NCBI GenBank assembly: GCA_012517355.1
Contig: JAAYVD010000040.1
Location: 1 to 64,000, forward strand
Length of the DNA stretch: 64,000 bases
Source of the DNA: Candidatus Rifleibacteriota bacterium
GTDB taxonomy: Bacteria; Muiribacteriota; Ozemobacteria; Ozemobacterales; Ozemobacteraceae
Direction of reading: 5' to 3'
A model generated the notes under the pieces. It was given only the letters and a program-made list of their open reading frames with translations, did not search any database and was not told where the DNA came from. Each line of letters begins with the position of its first letter. Positions within the stretch are counted from its first letter, which is position 1. This document shows positions 1 through 9,352 of the stretch, piece after piece. The position numbers and the translations under genes were made by a program.

Positions 1-1318
1 CGGCGGGGCGGGGAGGTGGCGGCCGGGGTGGGGCGGCCGGGCTGCGCAGGCCGGGAGCCGGCGGCGGTGGGGCCGCGGGTGGCGTGGATGATGGGGGCGC
101 CGGTGGCGTCGCGGGTGGCTGGGGGGCGGTGGTCGGCCCCGGAGGTGGCGGGGGTGGTGGCGGTGGCGGAGGCGGCCCCGGGGGGCCGGGCGGGGTCGGG
201 GTCGGGGTCGAGGTTGATGGTGGCGGATGGCCAGGGGGGCTGGCGAGGGTGGTCGTGGCGGCGAGGTCGTCGGGCACCTGGAAGGTGGTGGTGGCCAGGT
301 TGCGCAGGCCCAGGTCGACCGTGAAGGCGAACTCGGCGAACCGGAGGCGGTCGTCCTGGCGCAGCTGGACCCGGCCCGTCAGGCGGCGGTCGGCGTGGAA
401 GGTGCCGTTGGCGCTCTTGAGATCCTCGAGGAAGAAGGCGTCGCCCTCGCGGGTGAACCGGGCGTGGTGGCGGCTGACCCGCTGGCTGTCGATGCGGACC
501 TGGCAGTCGACCTGGCGGCCGACCACGGCAGGAAACGTGGTGATGGTGAGACGGCCGCCCCGGTCGTCGGCCAGGATCAGGACCGCGGGGGCCTGGGCGG
601 TGGCGGTGGGGAAGGTGGCGGCCGGGCCGGTTCCCTGCCCGGTGCCCTGCCCGGTTCCCCCGCCGAGGTGGCTCAGCACCTTGCCGGCGAGGGCAGCCCC
701 CGCGGCCGCGGCCACTCCGGCGACGGCCTGTCGCGCGGCCTGGCCGAAGGCCTCCCCCGCTCCCGCTCCGGTCCCGGTTCCGGTTCCGGCCCCGGTCAGC
801 GGGTCGCCGCCCAGGACGGCCGGATTGGGCCGGTAGTTCGGCAGCGAAGCCTCGGGCCGGCGCATCGTCTCGTCGAACTCCCGTTTGGCGGCGGCGAACT
901 TGCCGGCGAGGTCGCGTTCGTCGCTCACCCGGCCGTCGGCGGCGATCAGGATGTCATGGATGGTGCGGCCGGGAACCTGGGTGACGGTGATGTGCAGGCC
1001 TTTGGGGGACCGGCCCAGCCGCCAGGCGATGCCCGCGGCGCCGGTCATGGTGCAGGATTCGAGCATCCCCGTGGCGAGCTGGCATGAGAACTCGTGGGTG
1101 GCCGAGGAGAGCTCGAGCCGGCCCGCCGCGTGGGTGCCGATCCAGCGGACCGGCCCGGCGGCCGGGGCGCCTCCGCCCAGCAGGGCCGAGGCGGCGATCG
1201 CCTGGAACAGGGCGGCGGCGGCGTTGGCGGTGGCTGCCGGGTCGGCGACGGGGTCGTCGATGCGGGCGGCCAACTGGTCGAGCGGCGTCTCGAAGGGGGC
1301 CAGCAGCAGGTCGCTCAT
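1..1318 (-). CDS. FHA-domain protein, partial (runs off window start)
   Basis: Not in the ORF track (no stop inside the window). ATG at 1318 overlaps the upstream stop as ATGA. My translation reads MSDLLLAPFETPLDQLAARIDD...GRQVDCQVRIDSQRVSRHHARFTREGDAFFLEDLKSANGTFHADRRLTGRVQL, a classic FHA core (SRxHA...D..S.NGT), in frame with 1318 and followed by a Pro-rich tail. Confidence 0.88.
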   Translation of the reverse strand, partial: MSDLLLAPFETPLDQLAARIDDPVADPAATANAAAALFQAIAASALLGGGAPAAGPVRWIGTHAAGRLELSSATHEFSCQLATGMLESCTMTGAAGIAWRLGRSPKGLHITVTQVPGRTIHDILIAADGRVSDERDLAGKFAAAKREFDETMRRPEASLPNYRPNPAVLGGDPLTGAGTGTGTGAGAGEAFGQAARQAVAGVAAAAGAALAGKVLSHLGGGTGQGTGQGTGPAATFPTATAQAPAVLILADDRGGRLTITTFPAVVGRQVDCQVRIDSQRVSRHHARFTREGDAFFLEDLKSANGTFHADRRLTGRVQLRQDDRLRFAEFAFTVDLGLRNLATTTFQVPDDLAATTTLASPPGHPPPSTSTPTPTPPGPPGPPPPPPPPPPPPGPTTAPQPPATPPAPPSSTPPAAPPPPAPGLRSPAAPPRPPPPRPA

Positions 1319-4300
1319 GCGGTGGCCCCTTCCCCGCCGCCGCCTCCGGACGACCCGCCGAGCACCAGCTCGGTGACGAGGTGGTCGTAGCGCAGCACGA
1401 GGATGAACATGACGACGATCGCCCCGGCCAGTTGCGGCAGGTCGCTGACCATCGCCTTGAAGACGATGAACGCCTTGTCGATGTTGCCCATCAGGGTGTT
1501 GGCCAGGGGCGCCGAGGCGGCCAGGGCGCCCCCCGAGAAGACGATGCCCAGCAGCGCGACCGCGAGGCCGGCGGTGCTGATGACGATGTTGGCCAGTTCC
1601 AGCACCTCGTTGAGGGTGTTGGTGAACTGGTCATACTCGTGATACTGCATGTTCATCTCGCTGATGGCGTGCGTGAAGCGGCTTCGCTTCTCCTCCCAGT
1701 TGGCGGGCACGGACTGGGCGCAGGCCGATGAATAGACGAACCCGACCACCTTCTGCGGGTGGCGGCCGAGCAGGTCGAGCGTCATGCGGGCGTCCTGCTG
1801 GTTGAGGGAATGGATCTCCTCGGTGACCGGGTGGCTCATGAAGAAGTCGATCAGCGGCCCGGCGACGAGGTTGTCGATGAGCTTGCCGATGCCGATGTCG
1901 TCCCAGGTCGAGTCGTCCTCGGCGGCCTCGGCCGCCAGCCGCTTCCAGTCGTCCTTGAAGAGGTCAGACACCTTCTTGCGCACGTCGCCGGCGAACTCCG
2001 AGAAGCTGTCGAGCATGGGCTTGAACAGGCGCGAGGCCTGCTTGACCATCCAGGAGAAGGCCCCCGAGACGACCGTGTAGATGGCCTGCCCCAGGCCCTT
2101 GCAGAGGTGGCCGACGAACTGCACCAGGCCGTCGATCACGCCCTTCAGGCCGTTCCAGAGGCTGGTGGCCCAGGACGGGGCGTCGGTGACCTCGATCTTC
2201 GTCCCCTTGATCCAGGTGACGAAGTCGTCCCAGTGGTCGGTGACGCCCGACAACGCCGCCAGGAACCCGTCGACGGCCGCCTCGAGCTTCGCGGCAAGGC
2301 CGTGGGCCAGCTTGATGAACGGGGAGATGATCGGTTCGAGGGCGGCGATGGCCTTCTGGCCGAGGCTTCCCAGCTTGCCGAGCAGGTTCTTCAGTCCGCT
2401 CCAGAGGCTGTCGAGGTAGGGAAGGATCACGTTCTTCGCCTGGGTGCCGATGCTGGCGATCTTGCCGCCCAGGAACGAGGCGCCGCCGGCGAGCCACTTG
2501 CCGAGCTTCGACTCGGCGAGCCACTTGAAGGCCGCCACCCCCTTGCCGAGCGCCCATTCCCCCAGGTCCTTCAGCTTGCCCGAGAAATCGATGACCGTGG
2601 TCAGGATGTTGACGAGGGTGCCGATCATGGTCGTGAAAGCGTCCTTCGTCTTGTCCTCGTGCGGCTTGAACCGGTTGAAATACGACTTGCTGCCCTTGAG
2701 GGCCACCAGCAGCAGCCGCAGACCGGCGATGGCGAGGTTGTAGCGGTCCTTCGGCTGCTCGGCGAGCTGCCGGCAGAACTCGAACCGGTACTGCTTGAGC
2801 TTGCGGGCGAACCCCTCGTTGAACAGCTCGAAGTTCACGGCCCCGCTGGTGCACTCGGATTCGTATCCCGAAATGGCCTCGTCGGCTTCGGTGTCGAGCT
2901 TGACCAGGGCCACCTGGTCGCGCGCCGGGTCGGGGTCGAGGACGATTTTCCCGTCGGCCAGCCGGGCCTTCTCGAAGGCCGTCCGCAGCTCGTCGAGGAC
3001 GAGCGAGTATTTCCCCTTCAACGCCGTCTTGAACCGCACGGGCGGGTTGTCGGCCTTCTCGAAGGCGACCTTCATCTCGGCGTCGAACACCCCGAAATAC
3101 TTCTTCTCGGCCTCGGGCACCTCGGCGGGCAGCATGACCAGGCCCTGGAGGGTCCAGCCCTTGACCTGTTCGGGGGGGACCGTGATCTGCAGTTCGTCCG
3201 CCTTGGCGAGGATCCCCTTCTTCTCGCCTTCCAGGAACATCGAGATCTGCGGGGCGACGGGAAGGAAGACGCGGCAGTCGAGCTTCACCTTCGACTCGCC
3301 CTCGCCGATGACCAGATTCACCTCGTCGTACAAGCGCTTTCCCTTCGCGTATTCGAGCGCGTCAGGCGGGGTGTAGGTGAAGGCCAGGGAGCCGTCGGCG
3401 TCGGTGGTGACGTCGGTTCGCGGCAGGGAACCGAGGGGGCCGCGTTCCGAATCCTTGCCCCAGACGACGGTGGCGGGGGTGTTGGCGAGCGGGTCGCCGG
3501 TCGACTCGTTGGTCAGGCGGACGGTGACCGTGACGTCGGTGCGGGGAACGGCGGGCAGGGGCGGCGAGAACTGCACGTCGGCCTTCGTCTTCGGCGAGAC
3601 GAGCTGGACGGAAATCTGGAGCTGTCCGGCCGGCTTCTGCGCCTGGCTCTTGTTGCTCCAGGCATCGACGGCGATCACGCCGGCGCGCGGCTCGGGCAGG
3701 TCGCTCAGGTAGCGGATCGATTTCCAGTGGCTGTCGGGGGGAAGGGTGGCCTCTTTGGCGTCGAGGCAGCGGAACTCGTCCTCGGACAGGTTGCAGGCGA
3801 ACTGGAAGGTGTAGTCGTCGTCGGGGGCGCGGTAGACCTGGCCGCCCTCCTCCTGCTCGACCCAGACGCTCAGTGCCAGCGCACTTTTGCCGTCGGCCGG
3901 CACCTGGACCACGCCCTCCTTCAGGAACTCGGCCGGCTTGACCAGGAACCCCATCTTGACCTGGGGCGGCGCGACGGTGACCGTGCAGGTCGAGGAGAGC
4001 TTGCGGGGCTGGCCGGTGACCGGGTCGGCCTCGGGCGATTCGGCCTCGATGGTGACCGTGATGGGGCGGCCGAACTTGTCGTCGCCGGGCAGGTCGAGGA
4101 AGGAGCGGGACGGTGCGGCGTAGGCGGTGAAGAACTTGTCCTGGGCCCGGACGTCGAAGCTCAGCAGGTCGGGCTGGTCGGTGCGGAAGACCGGGGTTCC
4201 GAACCCGCAGGGGTCGTATGCCCCGCTCGCCGGGTTGCGGCGGAGCAGCCGGACGTTGATCGGCGTCGGGGTCCAGTTCCGGTTCTGGGGGTCGTAGGGA

Positions 4301-4320
4301 ATCTCGTACGTCTTGGCCAT
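1315..4320 (-). CDS. Large protein with N-terminal Ig-like beta domains and long amphipathic-helical C-terminal region with TM segment
   Basis: 1001-aa ORF with GGAGGAG upstream of ATG. Ig-like segments (VTVTVRLTNESTGDPLANTPATVVWG...GSLAFTYTPP), a helical G/K/L-rich central region, and a C-terminal hydrophobic segment. Confidence 0.85.
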   Translation of the reverse strand: MAKTYEIPYDPQNRNWTPTPINVRLLRRNPASGAYDPCGFGTPVFRTDQPDLLSFDVRAQDKFFTAYAAPSRSFLDLPGDDKFGRPITVTIEAESPEADPVTGQPRKLSSTCTVTVAPPQVKMGFLVKPAEFLKEGVVQVPADGKSALALSVWVEQEEGGQVYRAPDDDYTFQFACNLSEDEFRCLDAKEATLPPDSHWKSIRYLSDLPEPRAGVIAVDAWSNKSQAQKPAGQLQISVQLVSPKTKADVQFSPPLPAVPRTDVTVTVRLTNESTGDPLANTPATVVWGKDSERGPLGSLPRTDVTTDADGSLAFTYTPPDALEYAKGKRLYDEVNLVIGEGESKVKLDCRVFLPVAPQISMFLEGEKKGILAKADELQITVPPEQVKGWTLQGLVMLPAEVPEAEKKYFGVFDAEMKVAFEKADNPPVRFKTALKGKYSLVLDELRTAFEKARLADGKIVLDPDPARDQVALVKLDTEADEAISGYESECTSGAVNFELFNEGFARKLKQYRFEFCRQLAEQPKDRYNLAIAGLRLLLVALKGSKSYFNRFKPHEDKTKDAFTTMIGTLVNILTTVIDFSGKLKDLGEWALGKGVAAFKWLAESKLGKWLAGGASFLGGKIASIGTQAKNVILPYLDSLWSGLKNLLGKLGSLGQKAIAALEPIISPFIKLAHGLAAKLEAAVDGFLAALSGVTDHWDDFVTWIKGTKIEVTDAPSWATSLWNGLKGVIDGLVQFVGHLCKGLGQAIYTVVSGAFSWMVKQASRLFKPMLDSFSEFAGDVRKKVSDLFKDDWKRLAAEAAEDDSTWDDIGIGKLIDNLVAGPLIDFFMSHPVTEEIHSLNQQDARMTLDLLGRHPQKVVGFVYSSACAQSVPANWEEKRSRFTHAISEMNMQYHEYDQFTNTLNEVLELANIVISTAGLAVALLGIVFSGGALAASAPLANTLMGNIDKAFIVFKAMVSDLPQLAGAIVVMFILVLRYDHLVTELVLGGSSGGGGGEGATA

Positions 4321-4357
4321 CGTCGCGTCCGTTTCTCCTCCGGGCCCGGGGCGGGCC

Positions 4358-6064
4358 TCAGAACACCTCCAGGATGTAGTCGCCGCCCCCGGAGGGGACG
4401 ACCTGGACCATCGTCGTGCAGGTCTGGCCCCCGCCGCTGCCGGTGACGGTGAGGGTCACCGGCTCGGGAGGCTTGTTGATCTCCTCGACCGGGTACTGGC
4501 CGATGCGGCAGGTCAGCCGGCAGCTGCCCGAGGTGCCGTTGAGGATCAGCCAGGGTGGCGTGGCGCCGGGGGTGACGCTGATGGCGGCGTCGGTGGCGGG
4601 GAAGGGGGCGCCGCCGTTCTCCGACTTCCAGACCGCCACCAGCAGCTCGCCGGGAGCCTCGGGTGAGACCGTGACCTGGTGCGTGTCAACCTGCAGGATG
4701 TAGACGGTGACCTTGGTGGCCGCGTCGGTGACGGCGGCGCCCACCCCGGCCCCGATCGAGGGCGGGATGCCGGCCTGCATGGCCTCCTTCGACCCGGTGC
4801 TGTTGTACCAGGAGACGATCTGCTTGGTGAGGGGGTCGTTCGGGTTGACGCCCTCGGCCCAGCCGCCGTCATGGGCCCAGGCGGTGGTGGCGCGGGTGAG
4901 CCACCAGCCCGCCACGCCGAGGATGCCGAGCACGAGGCTGGCGCGGGGCGAGACGGCGGGACCGCCCCGGCCCTGGGTGAGGATGGCGTAGATGCCGAAG
5001 ACGACCAGGACGGCGGCGAGGGTGGTGCCATACTGCCACGGGGCCTGCGAGAACAGGCCCCCGCTCAGGCCGAGCAGGCCGATCTGGATGCCGCCGGCGT
5101 AGTCGACCGCGCCCGGGCGGTGCACCTTGGCCGCCTGCAGCAGGTGCCGGCCCACCGAGGAGACCGGCCCCGACAGCAGGAAGGGGAGGCCGGAGGCCAG
5201 CAGGGTCAGGCTCCAGAAGCTGACCATCAGCTGGCTCTGCATGGGCAGATACCCGCTGCCCAGCCAGCCGGCGACGAACCCCGCGCCCAGGGCGGCGCCT
5301 GCGATGCCCACCGGCTGCCGGAAGGCGGGCAGCAGGGTGCCGGGGACGGCGAAGAGACCGCTGATGCTTCCCCCGAAGCCGCTCTGCCGGAACCGCGACC
5401 ACAGGTACCAGCCGAGGCCGCCGCCGATCGTCCAGGATGGGATGGCAGGACCTTCGTAGCCCCGGCAGGCGATGAATTTCCCCACCCAGGAGCTGTCGTC
5501 GAACCCCTCGTTGATGTAGGCCAGCAGGAAGGTGTGCAGGAACCAGGCGGCCACTCCCGTGAAGAGGGCGGTGAACAGGCGGCCGGGCAGCCCGAGCAGG
5601 ATCTGGCCGGGAAGGCTCCCCCATGGGATGGTCAGGAACCCGCGCAGACCATTCAGCCCGGCCGGTTGGCCGTCGGCATGACCGGTGGGGCCCTGGGGCC
5701 CGTGCGGTTGGGAGACGGCCCCCGGTGGCTGGCCCGGGCCGGGCTGGCGGGCCTGGGGATCATGCTGGGCGGGCGATTGGGGGTGGCGGCCGCCCCGGCG
5801 GGATTTGCCCGGCCCAGGCTGGGCGGCCTGCGGCTGGGGGAACGGTGCTGCCGCCGGGGCGGGTGGTTCCCGGAAAGCCCAGGTGGAGCCGTCCCAGCAG
5901 AGCCAGTTGCCGGTGCGCGGGTCGATCTGCCACCAGTAGCCCTGCTCGTCCTGGAGGCGCAGCTGGGTGGCCTGGTCGACGAAGGCTTCCTGGTTCATGC
6001 GACCCTGGCGCCACTGGTCGCGGATCTGCTCGAATCTGGCGCGAACGCCGGCAAAATCGGCCAT
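4358..6064 (-). CDS. Multi-TM protein with N-terminal W-rich motif and C-terminal Ig-like domain
   Basis: 568-aa ORF. N-terminus LQDEQGYWWQIDPRTGNWLCWDGSTWAF, Pro/Gln-rich linker, several hydrophobic segments, then ILQVDTHQVTVSPEAPGELLVAVW.... Confidence 0.82.
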   Translation of the reverse strand: MADFAGVRARFEQIRDQWRQGRMNQEAFVDQATQLRLQDEQGYWWQIDPRTGNWLCWDGSTWAFREPPAPAAAPFPQPQAAQPGPGKSRRGGRHPQSPAQHDPQARQPGPGQPPGAVSQPHGPQGPTGHADGQPAGLNGLRGFLTIPWGSLPGQILLGLPGRLFTALFTGVAAWFLHTFLLAYINEGFDDSSWVGKFIACRGYEGPAIPSWTIGGGLGWYLWSRFRQSGFGGSISGLFAVPGTLLPAFRQPVGIAGAALGAGFVAGWLGSGYLPMQSQLMVSFWSLTLLASGLPFLLSGPVSSVGRHLLQAAKVHRPGAVDYAGGIQIGLLGLSGGLFSQAPWQYGTTLAAVLVVFGIYAILTQGRGGPAVSPRASLVLGILGVAGWWLTRATTAWAHDGGWAEGVNPNDPLTKQIVSWYNSTGSKEAMQAGIPPSIGAGVGAAVTDAATKVTVYILQVDTHQVTVSPEAPGELLVAVWKSENGGAPFPATDAAISVTPGATPPWLILNGTSGSCRLTCRIGQYPVEEINKPPEPVTLTVTGSGGGQTCTTMVQVVPSGGGDYILEVF

Positions 6065-6170
6065 CGGTCCTCCTGTTCCCCGCCAGAGTAGTCAAAACCC
6101 CGCCCGGACGCAAGAGGTGGCAGGAAGTCAGGATCAACGATGAGACCAGGCAGACACGGAAGAAGCCCGC

Positions 6171-6210
6171 CGCGGATGAACGCGGATGAACGCGGGTGAA
6201 CGCGGATGGA
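6171..6210. repeat. 10-bp tandem repeat, 4 imperfect copies (CGCGGATGAA)
   Basis: cgcggatgaa / cgcggatgaa / cgcgggtgaa / cgcggatgga in perfect 10-nt register. Confidence 0.9.
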
Positions 6211-6349
6211 CGCGGGGGCTGTTGCAGGGCAGGGTCCTTTGGCAAAGAGGCAGACGGCTGTCGATGGCAGATGACGCCACTCGTGACCGATGGCGAGCGT
6301 GGGCTCGAAGGTGGTGGACCCTGGTCCGTGCGCCCCAAACCTGGGGGTT

Positions 6350-7414
6350 TCAGTATCCCTGGTTGGGGGCGGGGCCCTGCCAGAGGCGGACCACCGGGGA
6401 GGCGAGCCGGGCCAGGCCGTGGTTGGTGCCCAGCCAGAGGTGGCCGTCGGGATCCTGGCGCATGACCATGATCTCGTTCCCGCACAGGCCGTCCGCCTCG
6501 GTGAACCGCCGCCAGTCCTTCCCGTCGAACCGCGCCAGGCCGCTGAATTCCGAGCCGAACCACCAGATCCCGTCGCGGTCCTGGAAGACCGACCGGCATT
6601 TCTCCCCGGCCAGCCCGTCGGCCTTGGAAAAGTGCCTGACCGGGCGCTTCCCCGCCACCGGGGGGCCGAACCGGGTCAGGCCGCCGCGGTCGAAGAACCC
6701 CGTGCCGACCCAGACCGCCCCTTCCCGGTCCTCGGCCATGGCCACGACGTTGTTGTGGGGAAGGCCGTTCTCCACCGAAAACGTCTGCCAGGTCGTGCCG
6801 TCGAACCAGGCGAGACCCCCGTCGGGTGCGGCGTTCGAGCCGAACCACCAGCCGCCGGCCGAGTCGGCCAGGATGGTCCGGACCATCGGGTGGGCGAGCT
6901 TTTCCGGGTGCGCGAAGGGGTGCCAGACCCCCTGCCGGAAGCAGCCGGTACCGTTCCAGGTGCCCACCCAGACCTCGCCGGAAGCCGTCGGGAAGACGGC
7001 CAGGGCCTTCGGATCGGGCAGGAGAGAGGTCAGGTCGCGCCATCCGCCCCCTGGTTCCAGCACGTGCAGGCCGAAATCGTGGGCCACCCAGACCGCGCCC
7101 GAAGCGTCGGTCGCCATGTCCTCGACGTGCGACAGGGCGGGCGTTCCCGTCGGCAGGGGAAGTTCCAGGTTCTGCCGCCAGTCGACCAGCAGGAGCCGGT
7201 CGCGGCCGCCCGCCCAGAGATGGGGTCCGGTGATGGCCAGGCCACGGAACTGGTCCGATGCCTGGAAGCAGGAGATGCCGGCCGGAAACACCCGGGCCGC
7301 CGGCAAGGGCCGCCACCAGATGGCCCCGGCCAGGAGGGCGCCCAACAGGACGGCCACGGCGACGGCCGCCGGCGAACGGCCGCCCCGCCCGATCGGATGG
7401 TGCCTGGGAAGCAT
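6350..7414 (-). CDS. Membrane-anchored beta-propeller protein (two-component-regulator-propeller-like repeats)
   Basis: Track ORF 6350..7435; ATG at 7414 preferred (MLPRHHPIGRGGRSPAAVAVAVLLGALLAGAIWW). Repeats of WVGTxxGLxRFDGxxWxxFxxxxGL type. Confidence 0.85.
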   Translation of the reverse strand: MLPRHHPIGRGGRSPAAVAVAVLLGALLAGAIWWRPLPAARVFPAGISCFQASDQFRGLAITGPHLWAGGRDRLLLVDWRQNLELPLPTGTPALSHVEDMATDASGAVWVAHDFGLHVLEPGGGWRDLTSLLPDPKALAVFPTASGEVWVGTWNGTGCFRQGVWHPFAHPEKLAHPMVRTILADSAGGWWFGSNAAPDGGLAWFDGTTWQTFSVENGLPHNNVVAMAEDREGAVWVGTGFFDRGGLTRFGPPVAGKRPVRHFSKADGLAGEKCRSVFQDRDGIWWFGSEFSGLARFDGKDWRRFTEADGLCGNEIMVMRQDPDGHLWLGTNHGLARLASPVVRLWQGPAPNQGY

Positions 7415-7423
7415 GGTTCCGCG

Positions 7424-7429
7424 AATATA
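7424..7429 (-). promoter_or_regulatory. Candidate -10 element (TATATT), 9 nt from ATG 7414
   Basis: TTTATATTCGCGGAACCATG on the minus strand with no Shine-Dalgarno. Confidence 0.4.
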
Positions 7430-7465
7430 AACCACCGCCCCGGGAAAGGGAAGGCAGGGGTGTGG

Positions 7466-8503
7466 TCAGGGGGACGAGGCGGGTGGCGGGGCCGGGGACG
7501 GCCACGCGGTCGGGGAAGCCGTGCCGGCGATGAAGGCGAGGCGGCGGTCGATCCAGTCGGCTTCGGAGGTGAAGCCGACCTGCTTGTAGAATCCGGCGAG
7601 GGCCACATACCGGGCGCGGATGTCGAAGCCGGCGGCATGCTGGAGTTTGCGCAGGCAGACGGGGCAGAGGAACATCGGCCGCGCGTCGCTCTCGCCGAGA
7701 TGGTTCGAGCCGTTCATCACGCACTCGAAAAACACGCAATGCAGGAGGCCGAACATGTGGCCGGTCTCGTGGGCCAGCACCTTGCAACTGCGCCGCAGGA
7801 GGAGGTCCTGCCACCCTGTCCGGCCGGGGTTGCCGGAGAAGCCCGGGGCATACCGGGCGAAGCTGAAGATGCCGACCCGGTCCGACAGGGTGGCCTCGCC
7901 GAACACGAAGTTCCAGGACGGGTCGGGGTAGAGGTCCTGCATGGTGACGCCGACCAGGGAATGGACATCGGTTCCCACCTGGGGTTTGAGGAAGGCCAGG
8001 AGATCGGTGGTGAGGAACTGGATCTGCCCGGATTGGGGGTTGCGGCGGGGATGGAACTCCCCGGGAGGGGGGGCTTGGGCGGGCAGGAGCCGGACCCCGG
8101 CCTGGAAGAAGGCGGCGGTGAAGGCCTGCAGGGCGGGCAGGGAAGGGCTCCGGCCGGCATCGAATTCCCAGAGGGGCAGCAGGGCGATGACCGTGCGGGG
8201 GGCGGCCAGCCGGTTCGGCCGGGCCGCCCGGTACCGGTCGAAACCCTGCCCCGGCTCCGGGAAGACGGACAGCCAGTCGCCCGGCCTGGGTTTGCCGAGG
8301 GGAACGAACCCCTCCGGCGAAAAGGCCCGCCGGTCCTCGTCCGACAGGCCGTCGAGCGAACCGATGGCCGACCCGATCGCCGTCGCGGTCGGGGGAGTGA
8401 AGCCGGGGAGGCGGAACAGCCAGAATGCCACCCAGACGCCGAGCAGCAGCAGCCCCAGTCGTTTGAGGGCCTTCCAGGCCATGTCCTTCCCCTCCCGCTT
8501 CAT
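7466..8503 (-). CDS. Archaemetzincin-type zinc metalloprotease
   Basis: HETGHMFGLLHCVFFECVMNGSNHLGESDARPMFLCPVCL matches HExxHxxGxxHC-x4-C-x-M-x17-CxxC. ATG at 8503 (or 8482) followed by an N-terminal hydrophobic anchor. Confidence 0.88.
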   Translation of the reverse strand: MKREGKDMAWKALKRLGLLLLGVWVAFWLFRLPGFTPPTATAIGSAIGSLDGLSDEDRRAFSPEGFVPLGKPRPGDWLSVFPEPGQGFDRYRAARPNRLAAPRTVIALLPLWEFDAGRSPSLPALQAFTAAFFQAGVRLLPAQAPPPGEFHPRRNPQSGQIQFLTTDLLAFLKPQVGTDVHSLVGVTMQDLYPDPSWNFVFGEATLSDRVGIFSFARYAPGFSGNPGRTGWQDLLLRRSCKVLAHETGHMFGLLHCVFFECVMNGSNHLGESDARPMFLCPVCLRKLQHAAGFDIRARYVALAGFYKQVGFTSEADWIDRRLAFIAGTASPTAWPSPAPPPASSP

Positions 8504-8884
8504 CAGATTCCCAGACCCTTTCCGAACCCGCCCAGTCTGCCTTGCTTGATGGCGTAGACAGCCTGTTCTGTCCCGCCATCGCGGCCCGGAAAAAAGCCGG
8601 GCCCGCCCCAAATATACCCGAGAAACCGCCCAGGCCGGCGTCCCCACGGGTTGGGGTTTCCTGGATGACCCGGGACCCGAGGGCCGAGGATCCAGGAAGG
8701 TTCATGTCCAAGGCAGGGTGCAGGCAGAAAGCGGGCGAAGGTCCCATGATCGTGGGAGGACCCCTGGTCCATGGCAAAGGGCGCATCAGTGCAGATCCGG
8801 AAAGGGGCCAGGGACCCCTTGGGAAGGGTGGGCAAATCAAGTACAATGGGCATGCAACCTTCCCTTCCCAAAGGAGCACCTTCC

Positions 8885-9352
8885 ATGAAAGCCTGGAATC
8901 TCTGCCTCGCCGTCGGTCTGAGCCTTTTCCTTCTGTCCAGCATTGCCTTCGCAGATATCGATCAGATCTTGGGAAACTGGAAAAACACCGAACCCCTCAC
9001 CAGGGGGTTGCCCCTGGTCGAGATCGCCGCCAAAGGCCATATCCTGACCGTTCACGCTTGGGGCAAAGGCCATCCGGTCGATCTGGACTGGGGCACCGTC
9101 GAGGCCGTCGCCTACGCCGAAAAAGTGGAATCGCCTTTGCCGAAAGAGGCCATCGCGATTTCGGCGGTGTTCAAAACCTCGTATTCCGAAACGATCCTGA
9201 TCATCCGTCCGATCGAGGGAAATCAATTGAAAGTCGAAAACCTGACCCGCTTCACCGATGACAGCGGACGCTCGGCATTCCGGAAAGAATACACATTCAC
9301 CCGGACCGACGCGGAAAAGTCCAAGGCCAACGGAGGGGTGGAATCCAGGTGA
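8885..9352 (+). CDS. Secreted protein of unknown function
   Basis: MKAWNLCLAVGLSLFLLSSIAFA signal peptide, AAAGGAG SD upstream; TACAAT -10-like at 8842-8847. Confidence 0.8.
   Translation: MKAWNLCLAVGLSLFLLSSIAFADIDQILGNWKNTEPLTRGLPLVEIAAKGHILTVHAWGKGHPVDLDWGTVEAVAYAEKVESPLPKEAIAISAVFKTSYSETILIIRPIEGNQLKVENLTRFTDDSGRSAFRKEYTFTRTDAEKSKANGGVESR

Noticed and set aside
170-220. G-quadruplex-like run GGGCGGGGTCGGGGTCGGGGTCG
   Set aside because: It lies inside the Pro/Thr-rich coding tail of the FHA gene (CCC/CCG codons), so codon composition explains it.
227-1087. 286-aa plus-strand ORF near the window start
   Set aside because: The opposite strand encodes a clear FHA domain in frame with an ATGA-coupled start.
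1759-4446. 895-aa plus-strand ORF opposite the 1001-aa protein
   Set aside because: Low-complexity E/G/L/V/D/R-rich composition typical of antisense of high-GC coding DNA; the minus-strand gene has an SD and Ig-like domains.
5760-8879. 1039-aa minus-strand ORF
   Set aside because: Same strand but wrong frame relative to the propeller and archaemetzincin genes; R/P/G-rich frame-shifted composition.
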